Assembly: GCA_016212885.1 (NCBI GenBank)
Contig: JACRDO010000133.1
Location: 62,001 to 126,000, forward strand
Direction: 5' to 3'
Source of the DNA: Elusimicrobiota bacterium
Lineage (GTDB): Bacteria > Elusimicrobiota > Elusimicrobia > UBA1565
DNA: 64,000 nucleotides
Shown: in pieces, positions 42,523 to 50,722 of the stretch
Layout: every line of letters begins with the position of its first letter
Numbering within the stretch: the first letter of the stretch is position 1
Notes under the pieces: model-generated
What the model saw: the letters and a program-made list of their open reading frames with translations, nothing else
The model's database searches: none
What the model was told of the DNA's origin: nothing
Translations under genes and position numbers: made by a program

Positions 42523-43049
42523 GCGCCACCATCCTCGTCGTCGACGATGACCCGGACATCCTTTCCCTGGTGCGCTACGCGCTCGAGAAGGACGGCTACA
42601 CGGTCGAAGAAGCGGCGAGCGGCGCCGCCGCGCTTAAGAAGTTCGGCCTCGAGGCGCCCGCCCTCTCCGGGAGCGGAGAACAGCGTCCCTCCGAGGACGC
42701 ATCGAACTTTCCAAACGACGTGGGTTCGATACGTCCAAATCTACGACGTCCGGAAGATTTGGACGGCGCCCTCCCGAGGGCGCCCGCCCAGGGAGGGCCG
42801 GACGCTCCGAAGGAGCTGCCGGAGCTCGCCATCCTGGACATCATGATGCCTTCGATCGACGGCTACACCGTCTGCAAGCGCCTGCTCGAAAACGAAGCGA
42901 CGCGCCGGATCCCGCTCGTCATCCTCACCGCGAAGAGCCGCACGAAGGACATCTTCCAGACCCTGCCGAATGTCGCCGCTTTCTTCGAGAAGCCTTTCGA
43001 TCCGGACACCCTGCGCAGGACCGTGGCCTCTCTCGTGGGGAAACAGTGA
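42519..43049 (+). CDS. single-domain response regulator 2 with palindromic-element insertion
   Basis: 176-aa receiver: VVDDDPD pocket, phospho-acceptor in LAILDIMMPSIDG, ILTAKS, FEKPFDP. Compared with receivers 1 and 3 it has about 45 extra residues between helix 2 (ALKKFGLEAP) and strand 3. The extra part holds the copy D peptide (SNFPNDVGSIRPNLRR) and further hairpin-forming DNA. All conserved receiver residues survive, so the protein is probably still phosphorylated; the loop may be disordered. Overlaps both neighbours (ATGA and GTGA). Confidence 0.92.
   Translation: MSATILVVDDDPDILSLVRYALEKDGYTVEEAASGAAALKKFGLEAPALSGSGEQRPSEDASNFPNDVGSIRPNLRRPEDLDGALPRAPAQGGPDAPKELPELAILDIMMPSIDGYTVCKRLLENEATRRIPLVILTAKSRTKDIFQTLPNVAAFFEKPFDPDTLRRTVASLVGKQ
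42697..42765 (+). repeat. double-hairpin palindromic element, copy D (in frame in receiver 2)
   Basis: Hairpin 1 pairs ATCGAAC (42701-42707) with GTTCGAT (42724-42730). Hairpin 2 pairs CGTCCAAATCT (42732-42742) with AGATTTGGACG (42755-42765), 11 bp perfect. It encodes ASNFPNDVGSIRPNLRRPED. It is flanked by two further small hairpins, GCGTCC/GGACGC (42683-42700) and GGCGCCCT/AGGGCGCC (42765-42784), also in frame. The six reading frames across the core appear open. Confidence 0.88.
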
Positions 43050-43447
43050 ACATGTCCACCATCCTCGTAGTGGACGACGAGCCCGAGATCGTCACCCTTC
43101 TGCGCTTTATCCTGGAGAAAGACGGCCACCTCATCCTTGAGGCGTGCAACGGCCAAGTCGCGCTCGAGAGGCTCGGCGTGGATCCCCCCTCCCAGAGCGC
43201 CCCCCGCCCGGACCTCATCATCCTCGACATCATGATGCCGGTCATGGACGGCTACACGCTCAACAGCCGCCTGCAGAAGGAGGAGAGGACGCGCGCCATA
43301 CCGATCCTGGTGCTGACGGCCAAGGGGCAGAAGATGCGCGACCTCTTCGAGATGGCGCCCAACGTGGCCGCCTACGTCCAGAAGCCCTTCGACCCGAAGA
43401 TGCTGCGCGAGCTCATCCACAGCATCATCTCGGGACGCAAGAATTGA
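43046..43447 (+). CDS. single-domain response regulator 3
   Basis: 133-aa receiver, GTG start overlapping the stop of receiver 2 (an ATG two codons on is possible). VVDDEPE pocket, phospho-acceptor in LIILDIMMPVMDG, VLTAKG, VQKPFDP. No output domain. The short linker VDPPSQSAPRPD between helix 2 and strand 3 is the empty-site equivalent of the insertion in receiver 2. 18 nt before lysS. Confidence 0.9.
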   Translation: MNMSTILVVDDEPEIVTLLRFILEKDGHLILEACNGQVALERLGVDPPSQSAPRPDLIILDIMMPVMDGYTLNSRLQKEERTRAIPILVLTAKGQKMRDLFEMAPNVAAYVQKPFDPKMLRELIHSIISGRKN

Positions 43448-43465
43448 GCCCCTCCGAACCGCCCT

Positions 43466-44944
43466 ATGGAAGACGATATCCTCCGGCTGAAGATCGAGAA
43501 GGCCCGCGAACTGCGCGGACGGGGCGTGGACATCTATCCGCACCGCTGGCCGCGCACGCACACGGCGGCGCAGGCCGCGGAAATGGGCCGAGCGCTCGAG
43601 AAGGACCAGAGGACGGACCCCGTGCGCGTCGCCGGCCGCCTCGTTCAGATCCGCGAGATGGGCAAGGTTTCCTTCTCGCACCTTCAGGACGGCGATGCCC
43701 GCATCCAGATTTACCTCAAGAAAGACATCCTCGGAGAAGCCTACGCCTCCTTCTTGAAGGACTTCCACGTCGGCGACTTCGTCGGGGTGGAAGGCCCGGT
43801 GTTCAAGACCCGCACGGGAGAGACGACCATCGAGGTCCGCTCGCTAACCATGCTCGCCAAGGCCCTGCGCCCCCTGCCCGAGAAGTGGCACGGGCTCAAG
43901 GACACGGACCTCCGCTACCGCAAGCGCCACCTCGACCTCATCGCGAACCAGGACGTCCGCAAGGTCTTCATCGCCCGCTCAAAGCTCATCACCGCTGCTC
44001 GCGGCGCGTTCGACAAGCTCGGCTTCCTCGAGGTCGAGACCCCCATCCTCCTGCCGCAGGCGGGCGGAGCCTCGGCCCGGCCGTTCGAGACCTTCCACCG
44101 GGCGCTGGACCGCAGGCTGTTCCTCCGGATCGCGACCGAGCTCCACCTCAAGCGGCTCATCATCGGCGGCTTCGAGCGGGTCTACGAGATCGGCCGCGTG
44201 TTCCGCAACGAGGGCGTGGACACGCGCCACAATCCTGAGTTCACGATGCTCGAGGCCTACCAGGCCTACGGCGACTACAACAAGATGGCCGACCTTTTCG
44301 AGAAGGTCGCTGAAGAGGTCTGCGCCGCGCTCGGAGTGGAGAGCGTCGAGTACCGCGGCAAGCCGCTCAAGCTCAAGCCGCCCTTCCGCCGCCTCGACCT
44401 CCCCGCGCTCTGGAAGGAGCGCTGCGGGGAGGACATCCACGCGATCCTGGACGGCAAATCCCTCAACCGAGCGGCCCTGCTCTCTCTCGCCACGAAAGCC
44501 GGCATCGAGACCGCCCAAGCCCTGCCGAGCGCGAAGCTCTTCGACCGCATCTTCGACGCGCGCATCCTCCCGGGCCTCCACGAGCCGGCCTTCGTCATGA
44601 ACTATCCGACGGCCGTCACGCCGCTCGCCAAGTGCGTCCCTGGCGACCCCTCCCTCGTGGAGCGCTTCGAGTGCTTCATCGGCTCCGAGGAGGTCGCCAA
44701 CGCCTACAGCGAGCTCAACGACCCCTTAGACCAGCGCGAGCGCTTCGAAGAGCAGGCCCGCCAGCGCGCCGGCGGCAACGAGGAGACGGAACTCCTCGAC
44801 GCCGACTTCCTCGAGGCCCTGGAGGTCGGCATGCCCCCGACCGGAGGCATCGGGATCGGCGTCGACCGCCTGGCCATGGTCTTCACCGGCACGCCCTCGA
44901 TCCGCGAGGTCATCCTGTTCCCCTCGCTCAAAGAAGAAACGTGA
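43466..44944 (+). CDS. lysS: lysyl-tRNA synthetase, class II
   Basis: 492-aa class II enzyme. N-terminal OB-fold anticodon-binding domain (VRVAGRLVQIREMGKVSFSHLQD), motif 1 (FDKLGFLEVETPILLPQAGGASARPF), motif 2 (FRNEGVDTRHNPEFTMLEAY) and motif 3 (GIGIGVDRLAMVFTGTPSIREVILFP). FECFIGSEEVANAYSELNDPLDQRERFE is characteristic of LysRS. Full length. GTGA overlap with lolC. It sits between signalling and lipoprotein-sorting genes in a continuous operon. Confidence 0.97.
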   Translation: MEDDILRLKIEKARELRGRGVDIYPHRWPRTHTAAQAAEMGRALEKDQRTDPVRVAGRLVQIREMGKVSFSHLQDGDARIQIYLKKDILGEAYASFLKDFHVGDFVGVEGPVFKTRTGETTIEVRSLTMLAKALRPLPEKWHGLKDTDLRYRKRHLDLIANQDVRKVFIARSKLITAARGAFDKLGFLEVETPILLPQAGGASARPFETFHRALDRRLFLRIATELHLKRLIIGGFERVYEIGRVFRNEGVDTRHNPEFTMLEAYQAYGDYNKMADLFEKVAEEVCAALGVESVEYRGKPLKLKPPFRRLDLPALWKERCGEDIHAILDGKSLNRAALLSLATKAGIETAQALPSAKLFDRIFDARILPGLHEPAFVMNYPTAVTPLAKCVPGDPSLVERFECFIGSEEVANAYSELNDPLDQRERFEEQARQRAGGNEETELLDADFLEALEVGMPPTGGIGIGVDRLAMVFTGTPSIREVILFPSLKEET

Positions 44945-46155
44945 GCTTCGAGCTGTTCGTCGCCCGGCGCTACCTCAAGACGAAACGCAAGGGGCTCTTC
45001 ACCCTCGTGACCACGGCGATCGGGGTGGCCGGCGTCATGATCGGCGTCGCCGCGCTCCTGACGACCCTCTCCGTGATGAACGGGTTCCAGACCGACATCC
45101 GCAAGAAGATCATCGGGGCCCAGGCGCATCTCGTCGTGCTCGGGCGCATGGACGCAGGCGGGGCCGAGAGGGTCCGGCGCGCGCTCGCGGGCCGCAAGGA
45201 CGTGGCCGCCGCGGCCCCCTTCGCGCTCGGCCAGGCCATCGTCACCTACGAGGGCCGCTCGATGGGCATCGTGCTCAAGGGCATCGACCCGGCGCAGGAG
45301 TTCCGCGTCAACGATCTCGCCAAGACCCTGACGGCCGGGAGCTGGACCCAAGTCCCCGCCAGCACCTCCGCGATCATCCTCGGCGAGGAGCTCGCCAAGA
45401 ACCTCGGCGCCTGGGTCGGAGACGACATCGTGCTCGTCTCGCCGCAGGGTCTGAGCACGCCGCTCGGACTCATGCCGGCGCTCAAGCGCTTCAGGGTCTG
45501 CGGGACCCTGCACACGGGCTACTACGAGTACGACAGCATGACGGCCTACGCCTCGCTGGACGCCGCCTCCTCGTTTCTGAGAATCCCAGGGGGAGCCTCG
45601 GGCTTCGGCGCGCGCCTCACGGACGTCGCCTTGGCCGACCCGGCGGCCGCGGAGCTGCAGCGGGAGCTCGGCCTGTCCTTCGCCGTGCGCTCCTTCTCCC
45701 AGATGAACCGCACCCTGTTCGCCGCGCTGAAGCTCGAGAAATACGTCATGTTCCTGATCCTCACGCTCATCATCCTGGTGGCGGTGTTCAACATCGCCTC
45801 CAACCTCATCCTGATGAGCACCGAGAAGCTGCGCGACGTCGGGCTCCTCATGGCGATGGGCGCCAGCCCCCGCCAGATCCGCCGCATCTTCCTCTGGGTC
45901 GGTCTGCTCATCGGAGGCTTCGGGGTCGGCTCCGGCCTCCTGCTGGGGCTGGGACTCTGCTGGATCATCCACCGCTATCCCATCGTCGAGCTGCCCTCCG
46001 ACATCTACTACCTGTCCCGCGTGCCGGTCTATGTGGACATGGGAGACGTTGCCGTCATCACGCTCTGCGCCTTCGCCCTGACCCTGCTCGCCTCGCTCTA
46101 CCCGGCTTGGCGCGCGTCGAGGACGGACCCCGTCGAGGCGATCCATTATGGATGA
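44941..46155 (+). CDS. lolC: lipoprotein-releasing ABC transporter permease LolC/LolE
   Basis: 404-aa MacB/FtsX-type permease. N-terminal FELFVARRYLKTKRKGLFT followed by the first membrane helix (GVAGVMIGVAALLTTLSVMNGF), a large periplasmic domain, then three C-terminal helices (MFLILTLIILVAVFNIASNLIL, FLWVGLLIGGFGVGSGLLLGL, AVITLCAFALTLLASLYPAW) and the RTDPVEAIHYG end typical of LolC/E. With LolD it extracts lipoproteins from the inner membrane. Only one permease gene is present, so a homodimeric LolF-like arrangement is possible. GTG start in a GTGA overlap with lysS. Confidence 0.92.
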   Translation: MSFELFVARRYLKTKRKGLFTLVTTAIGVAGVMIGVAALLTTLSVMNGFQTDIRKKIIGAQAHLVVLGRMDAGGAERVRRALAGRKDVAAAAPFALGQAIVTYEGRSMGIVLKGIDPAQEFRVNDLAKTLTAGSWTQVPASTSAIILGEELAKNLGAWVGDDIVLVSPQGLSTPLGLMPALKRFRVCGTLHTGYYEYDSMTAYASLDAASSFLRIPGGASGFGARLTDVALADPAAAELQRELGLSFAVRSFSQMNRTLFAALKLEKYVMFLILTLIILVAVFNIASNLILMSTEKLRDVGLLMAMGASPRQIRRIFLWVGLLIGGFGVGSGLLLGLGLCWIIHRYPIVELPSDIYYLSRVPVYVDMGDVAVITLCAFALTLLASLYPAWRASRTDPVEAIHYG

Positions 46156-46858
46156 ACAGGCGCCCGCCCCCGTCGTCGAGGCGCGCGGCCTGCGCAAGTC
46201 TTATCCTCAGGCGGTCCTGCCCCTGGACGTGCTCCGCGGGCTGGACCTCGCTGTCCGGCCCGGCGAGCTCGTGGCGGTCATGGGCCCCAGCGGCTCGGGC
46301 AAGTCCACCCTGCTCAACCTCCTGGGGCTCATGGTCGAGCCGAGCGCGGGAGAGGTCCTGCTCTTCGGGCGGCCCACCGCCGGGACCCCGCCGCAGGAGC
46401 GCGCCCGCCTGCGCAACCAAGGGGTGGGCTTCGTCTTCCAGTTCGACTCCCTCCTGCCGGAGTTCACCGTGATCGAGAACGTGATGATGCCAGGCCGGAT
46501 CAAAGGCGCAGACGGCCCGGGGTTCTTCGCCCGCCTCGAGTCCGAGGCCCGGGAGCTCCTGGCCCTGCTGGACATCCTGCCGCTCGCCGGGCGCTTGCCC
46601 CAGACGCTCTCGGGGGGCGAGCGCCAGCGGGCCGCCATCGCCCGGGCCCTGGTCAACCGGCCGGGGGTCGTCCTCGCCGACGAGCCAACGGGCAACCTGG
46701 ACCGGAAGAACGGCGAGCTGGTCTTCGGCAAGCTGCGCAGCCTGGCCGACGCCCTCGGGGTCGCGGTGGTGCTCGCGACCCACAACGAGTACATCTCGCA
46801 TTTCGCAACCCGCGTCGTGCACCTTGCGGACGGCCGCATCGCCGAGGCGGGAGAATAA
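46148..46858 (+). CDS. lolD: lipoprotein-releasing ABC transporter ATP-binding protein LolD
   Basis: 236-aa ABC ATPase: Walker A MGPSGSGKST, Q-loop FVFQFDSLLPEFTVIENVMMP, signature LSGGERQR, Walker B VVLADEPTGNLD and the H-loop VVLATHNEY. The Q-loop/ENVMMP stretch is typical of LolD/MacB ATPases. Overlaps lolC by 8 nt and its stop touches the mcsA start (TAATG). Confidence 0.95.
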   Translation: MDEQAPAPVVEARGLRKSYPQAVLPLDVLRGLDLAVRPGELVAVMGPSGSGKSTLLNLLGLMVEPSAGEVLLFGRPTAGTPPQERARLRNQGVGFVFQFDSLLPEFTVIENVMMPGRIKGADGPGFFARLESEARELLALLDILPLAGRLPQTLSGGERQRAAIARALVNRPGVVLADEPTGNLDRKNGELVFGKLRSLADALGVAVVLATHNEYISHFATRVVHLADGRIAEAGE

Positions 46859-47343
46859 TGCTCTGTTCGCGCTGCGGCAAGAACGAGGCGAGCGTCCACT
46901 TCAAGCAGATCGTCAACAACCAGGTCGCGCAGATCGACCTCTGCGTCGACTGCGCGAAGTCCGCTGACCTGCCTGGCGCCGCGGTCTCGCCGATCTTCGA
47001 CCTGCTCTCCAAACTCGGCGGCCTGCCCCCGGGCCGCGAGGCCCGGCCCAAGGACCTCCTCTGCCGCGCCTGCGGCCTGCGCTATTCCTCCTTCCGCGAG
47101 ACCGGCATGCTCGGCTGCCCCTCCTGCTACGAGAGCTTCGCAGGCCCCCTCTCGGCCGTGCTCAAGCAGATCCATGGCGCTTCCCGCCACGGCGGCAAGG
47201 CCCCTGCGGGAAGCCCGGACCGCCGCAGGATCGAAGAAGACGCCGCGAAGCTGCGCGAGCTGCTCAAGAAAGCCGTTGCGGCCGAGGATTTCGAGGAGGC
47301 CGCCCGCTTGCGCGACCGCCTGCGCGCGCTGGGAAGGGACTGA
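46858..47343 (+). CDS. mcsA: McsA-type UvrB/UvrC-motif zinc protein
   Basis: 161-aa protein with CxxC zinc motifs: CSRCGKNEASVHF and CVDCAKS at the N-terminus, then CRACGLRYSSFRETGMLGCPSC. A C-terminal UVR motif follows (KLRELLKKAVAAEDFEEAARLRDRLRAL). McsA activates the arginine kinase McsB, encoded directly after (TGATG overlap). In Firmicutes both act on CtsR and ClpC/ClpP quality control; no ctsR or clpC is in this window. Confidence 0.92.
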   Translation: MLCSRCGKNEASVHFKQIVNNQVAQIDLCVDCAKSADLPGAAVSPIFDLLSKLGGLPPGREARPKDLLCRACGLRYSSFRETGMLGCPSCYESFAGPLSAVLKQIHGASRHGGKAPAGSPDRRRIEEDAAKLRELLKKAVAAEDFEEAARLRDRLRALGRD

Positions 47344-48392
47344 TGCAGCTCTCCAACATGCTGCGCTTCAAGATGGGCTGGGCCGAGCCCGCGGGCCCGA
47401 GCCACGAGGTGGTCCTGTCCTCGCGCGTGCGCCTGGCCCGCAACCTGAGCGGCCGGCCGTTCCCGGGCCGCTCGACGCCCAAGGCAACGGCGGCCGTGCT
47501 CTCCGAAGCCCTGGCCGCGGCCCGCAAAGCCAAGGCCCTGGCCAAGGCCGCCTCCATCCTCCTGGAGGAGTTGGAGGAGACCGAACGCGTCTTCCTCGTG
47601 GAACGCTACCTCATCAGCCGCCTCCTCGCGCAGGCCACGCGGTCCCGGGGGGTGGTGGTCGGCGAGCGGGAGATCCTCAGCTTGATGATCAACGAGGAGG
47701 ACCACCTCCGGCTCCAGGGAATCGACTCGGGCCTCTGCCTGGAGAAGCTCTTCGACCAGACCGACTCCGTGGACGACGACCTCTCCCGCTCCCTGGAGTT
47801 CGCCTTCCACCCGGATTGGGGCTACTTGGCCGCCTGCCCGACCAACGCGGGGACCGGCCTGCGGGCCTCCTGCCTCGTCCACCTTCCGGGCCTCGGCCTG
47901 ACGGGCCAGATCAACCGCGTGCTCGACGGCCTCTCCCGGCTCGGGGTGGTGGTCCGGGGGCTTTACGGCGAAGGAACCAAGGTGACGGGGGACCTCTACC
48001 AGGTCTCCAACGCCACGGCCCTCGGGCCCGCGGAGCGCTCGCTCATCTCCTCGGTCTCCAAGGTGGTGGGGACACTTGTCCAGCGCGAGCTGGAAGCCCG
48101 GCGGTCCCTGGCGGAGGGCAGCCACGGCACGCGCCTGGAGGACCTCGTCTACCGTTCGCTGGGGGTGCTGCAGAACGCGCGGGTGATCTCCTACGAAGAA
48201 TCGATGCAGCACCTCTCCTACATCCGCCTGGCTCTTTCGCTCGGCTGGAAGATCCCCGCGAGCCTCGACGCCGTCAACGAGCTGACGGTCCTCGCGCGGC
48301 CCGGCCACATCCAGATGCTGGCGGGCCGCGCGCTGGACGCGGGCGAGCGGGATTTTCTGCGCGCTTCGTTGTTACGGAAAAAATTCTCCTGA
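47343..48392 (+). CDS. mcsB: protein arginine kinase McsB
   Basis: 349-aa phosphagen kinase-like enzyme that phosphorylates arginine residues of proteins. Seen: VVLSSRVRLARNLSGRPFPG, SLMINEEDHLRLQ and the active-site CPTNAGTGLRAS with the conserved Cys. The last helix with VNELTVLARPGHIQ is usual for McsB. Full length. Next to mcsA as in Gram-positive bacteria; presence in an outer-membrane organism is known from some phyla but uncommon. End of the operon starting with the receivers. Confidence 0.95.
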   Translation: MQLSNMLRFKMGWAEPAGPSHEVVLSSRVRLARNLSGRPFPGRSTPKATAAVLSEALAAARKAKALAKAASILLEELEETERVFLVERYLISRLLAQATRSRGVVVGEREILSLMINEEDHLRLQGIDSGLCLEKLFDQTDSVDDDLSRSLEFAFHPDWGYLAACPTNAGTGLRASCLVHLPGLGLTGQINRVLDGLSRLGVVVRGLYGEGTKVTGDLYQVSNATALGPAERSLISSVSKVVGTLVQRELEARRSLAEGSHGTRLEDLVYRSLGVLQNARVISYEESMQHLSYIRLALSLGWKIPASLDAVNELTVLARPGHIQMLAGRALDAGERDFLRASLLRKKFS

Positions 48393-48413
48393 GTGGCAAA
48401 TCCGCGAGGGGGG

Positions 48414-48422
48414 TGCTAGGAT
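48414..48422 (+). promoter_or_regulatory. extended -10, leaderless promoter
   Basis: TGC-TAGGAT (TAGGAT at 48417-48422), 6 nt before the ATG at 48429. Confidence 0.5.
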
Positions 48423-48428
48423 ATTAAC

Positions 48429-49274
48429 ATGGACGAGGAGCATATCCCGATGAAGCCGGTGGTCATCGCGCTCTCCCTGCTGACCGCCGGAGCCCTGTGC
48501 GTCGACTACGCGCGCCAGCTGGCCAAGCTCCCCTCCGCGATCGAGCGGCTCCCGACCCCGCCCCCCCTGCCTCCTCTGAAGACCCCCGCGGCGGCCCGGA
48601 CCGGGCCTGAGCCCCAAAAGCCCCCGCCGCCACGGCGCGAAGACCTCAAGAACAGCCGGCCCGCTCCGCTCGATGACGACCCCAAGCTTCGCCGCGGCCC
48701 GCCGCCGGTCCAGGTGGACGAATCCGCCAAGCCGGCGCTGCTGAGCTTCGACACCGCGACGCTTTCGCTGCAGGCTCCCGGAGCGGTCCATGCGCCGACG
48801 CTGCCGGGAAAGGGAAGCCTCAATCTGCTGCGCGCGGAGGGCGGCATCCGGACGGACGAGCGGGCCGAACAGTCGGCCGATGTCCTGCCTTCTCTGCCGG
48901 ACGCCCAAGGCGCATCGCCCCTGGTTCAAATGTACGCGTGCGGCGGTACGGGGAGTTTCGACACCCGGATCCTTCGGACCGCGCGCGCCTGGGCCAAAGT
49001 CTCCGTCGAGCTCGGCTTTCGCGACCAGCCCAAGATCGATTTCCAGACGAGCATGATCGTGCTCCTTTACGCGGGGGATCAGCTCAAAGGTCAAAAGCTC
49101 GTGATCGTCTCGGCCGCGGAAGAAGGGGGGCGCTTCCTGGTGCAGTACCGCAGAGCGCAGGCCGGCGCGGAGGAGATCGCTTTCGCCGATTCCCAGCGCC
49201 AGCCGTGGAGGCCCGTGGCCGTCGCCGTGGTCCGCCGTTCGAACCTGCCCCCGACCTACAAAGAGCTGCCCTAA
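48429..49274 (+). CDS. exported proline-rich protein with PrcB-like C-terminal domain
   Basis: 281-aa protein. N-terminal hydrophobic segment (KPVVIALSLLTAGALCVDYA) acts as signal or anchor; residues about 35-85 are Pro-rich (TPPPLPPLKTP, PQKPPPPRRED). The C-terminal ~110 residues (RAWAKVSVELGF.. PKIDFQTSMIVLLYAGDQLKGQKLVIVSA.. RFLVQYRRAQ) have the strand pattern of the PrcB C-terminal domain seen in secreted proteins that bind or stabilise proteases. Assignment is by pattern and moderately sure. Own promoter, monocistronic. Confidence 0.55.
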   Translation: MDEEHIPMKPVVIALSLLTAGALCVDYARQLAKLPSAIERLPTPPPLPPLKTPAAARTGPEPQKPPPPRREDLKNSRPAPLDDDPKLRRGPPPVQVDESAKPALLSFDTATLSLQAPGAVHAPTLPGKGSLNLLRAEGGIRTDERAEQSADVLPSLPDAQGASPLVQMYACGGTGSFDTRILRTARAWAKVSVELGFRDQPKIDFQTSMIVLLYAGDQLKGQKLVIVSAAEEGGRFLVQYRRAQAGAEEIAFADSQRQPWRPVAVAVVRRSNLPPTYKELP

Positions 49275-49302
49275 ATCTCTCGGAACTTGACCAAAATCAT
49301 GT

Positions 49303-49329
49303 TGACAAAGGCCAAAAATTGATTTAATA
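49303..49329 (+). promoter_or_regulatory. promoter with perfect -35
   Basis: TTGACA (49303-49308) and TTTAAT (49324-49329, 15-nt spacing) in an AT-rich stretch between two genes. It drives the gene at about 49443 and leaves a leader of about 100 nt. Confidence 0.5.
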
Positions 49330-49442
49330 GACTTTGCTCGACGGAAGCGCTTCCATTCGGAAGGTTTTCACGCCCGGTCCGGATCAGGGCCATCAACGGG
49401 TCAATGTCGGAGCTAGCCGAACCCAGGAGAGTGCACAAAGGA

Positions 49443-49823
49443 ATGAAACTCACAAACCGCAACAAGAAGGTGACCCCGGAGTTCGCGACCGCCGTCACCA
49501 CGAGCTGCTCGGACTCCAAGCCGGTCACGACGAAGGTGCGCAGGGCCGTCCAGAAGCAGCCGTACGCCATCGAGGTCCAGTACCCGCAGGAAGGCGAGAA
49601 GGTCTACAAGGGCCATTACGCGGTCCGCGTCGACATCCAGAACGTCCAGAACGTCCAGCTCTCGATCAACAGCGGGGACTGGCAGGATTGCCGCGAGGCT
49701 TCCGGGCATTACTGGTTCGACTGGTATCCTGCGGAAGCCGGCTCATTCCGTATCGTGGCGCGCGCCCTGGGCCCGGACGGCGGGGAAGCGAAGTCCACCA
49801 TCCGCACCTGCAAGGTCATCTGA
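49443..49823 (+). CDS. small Ig-like domain protein, unknown function
   Basis: 126-aa protein (MKLTNRNKKVTPEFATAVTTS). The frame is open upstream to an ATG at 49404 (MSELAEPRRVHKG), an alternative start. Residues about 45-126 look like one bacterial Ig-like/cadherin-type beta sandwich: IEVQYPQEGEKVYKGHYAVRVDI, VQLSINSGDWQDCREASGHYWFDW, GSFRIVARALGPDGGEAKST. No signal peptide, so perhaps cytoplasmic. Similar sandwiches follow sugar-binding or surface proteins, but no function can be given. Confidence 0.65.
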   Translation: MKLTNRNKKVTPEFATAVTTSCSDSKPVTTKVRRAVQKQPYAIEVQYPQEGEKVYKGHYAVRVDIQNVQNVQLSINSGDWQDCREASGHYWFDWYPAEAGSFRIVARALGPDGGEAKSTIRTCKVI

Positions 49824-49847
49824 CCTAGCCCAAGACCCGTTCCCCTA

Positions 49848-49871
49848 CCCTCGCCGCGCAAGCGGCGAGGG
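49848..49871. terminator. strong hairpin between convergent genes, bidirectional terminator candidate
   Basis: CCCTCGCCGC, loop GCAA, GCGGCGAGGG: a perfect 10-bp GC-rich stem 24 nt after the + gene stop and 11 nt before the minus gene stop. The following T content is modest (TTGAGGCGTTTCT), so efficiency is uncertain. Confidence 0.6.
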
Positions 49872-49882
49872 TTGAGGCGTTT

Positions 49883-50722
49883 CTATTGGGCGGCGCGGAT
49901 TTTCTGGAAGAGCTCCGCGCTCAGGCCCAAGATCTTGCGGAGCTCCGACTCTCCGAAGACCCTGGTCGAGCCGATACCCAGCTTGCGCCCTTGGAAATAG
50001 ACGTAGATATCGCGCTCCGCGCTCCGAAAGTTGATGATGTCGATGAGGAGCGAGAGCGTCTTGTAGTCCAGGAGGTGGAAGGCGTAATCGCTCGGTGAGG
50101 CGCGCACGCAGAGCCAGACCGGCAGGCCCATGATGCCGGTGACGGGTTCCGTATCGAGCAACGCCCTGAAATCCCCGACCGCGTTGGAGTGGTAGGCGAG
50201 GAACGCCCCTGGCAGCTCCGCGGGGGTCTGGGACCATAAGACCACCTCGTATTCGTCCTCGGTCTCCCCGGTGAAGCTGAGGGCGATGACAAGAGGCGGC
50301 GGCTGCGAGGGCCGCGGCCATGGGGCCGCAGTCCTCGCAGGGCGGCCGTTCTCCTCTCCCGAAGAGGGCGGCTCGTCTAATTCCGGCGCCGACGTCCAGA
50401 GGGCCACGTGGCGGTTGCTTGGATCGGGGATGCGCCTGAGGGTCAGCCCCGCCTGAGGGACCTCCACGCGCTCGATCTTGTTCGCCTTGTTCTGGAGCTT
50501 GGACCGCAAGCCGTAGTGGATGACGACGCAGACGATCACGAAGCCGATGATTATCACCCACCAGGGCAGGTCGTAGGCGTAGTCGAGCCCGCCCCAGGCC
50601 AGCGCGCTCGCCGTGGGGCCCGCCCAGGATTGCAGTTCCCTGTCCGCGAACCTGCGGATGAGGAAGTAGGCCGCGGCCGCGGCGGCGAGGCTGAGGACGG
50701 CCAGGGCGTGCTGGAGGATCAT
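49883..50722 (-). CDS. membrane protein of unknown function
   Basis: 279-aa protein with two N-terminal membrane helices (LAVLSLAAAAAAYFLI; LPWWVIIIGFVIVCVVIHYGL) and a soluble C-terminal domain of about 190 residues. The soluble part ends in a short helical segment (GESELRKILGLSAELFQKIR). No known domain recognised. Its ATG overlaps the stop of ftcD (ATGA), so it belongs to the hutI-HAD-ftcD transcript; no link with histidine degradation is evident. Confidence 0.7.
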   Translation of the reverse strand: MILQHALAVLSLAAAAAAYFLIRRFADRELQSWAGPTASALAWGGLDYAYDLPWWVIIIGFVIVCVVIHYGLRSKLQNKANKIERVEVPQAGLTLRRIPDPSNRHVALWTSAPELDEPPSSGEENGRPARTAAPWPRPSQPPPLVIALSFTGETEDEYEVVLWSQTPAELPGAFLAYHSNAVGDFRALLDTEPVTGIMGLPVWLCVRASPSDYAFHLLDYKTLSLLIDIINFRSAERDIYVYFQGRKLGIGSTRVFGESELRKILGLSAELFQKIRAAQ

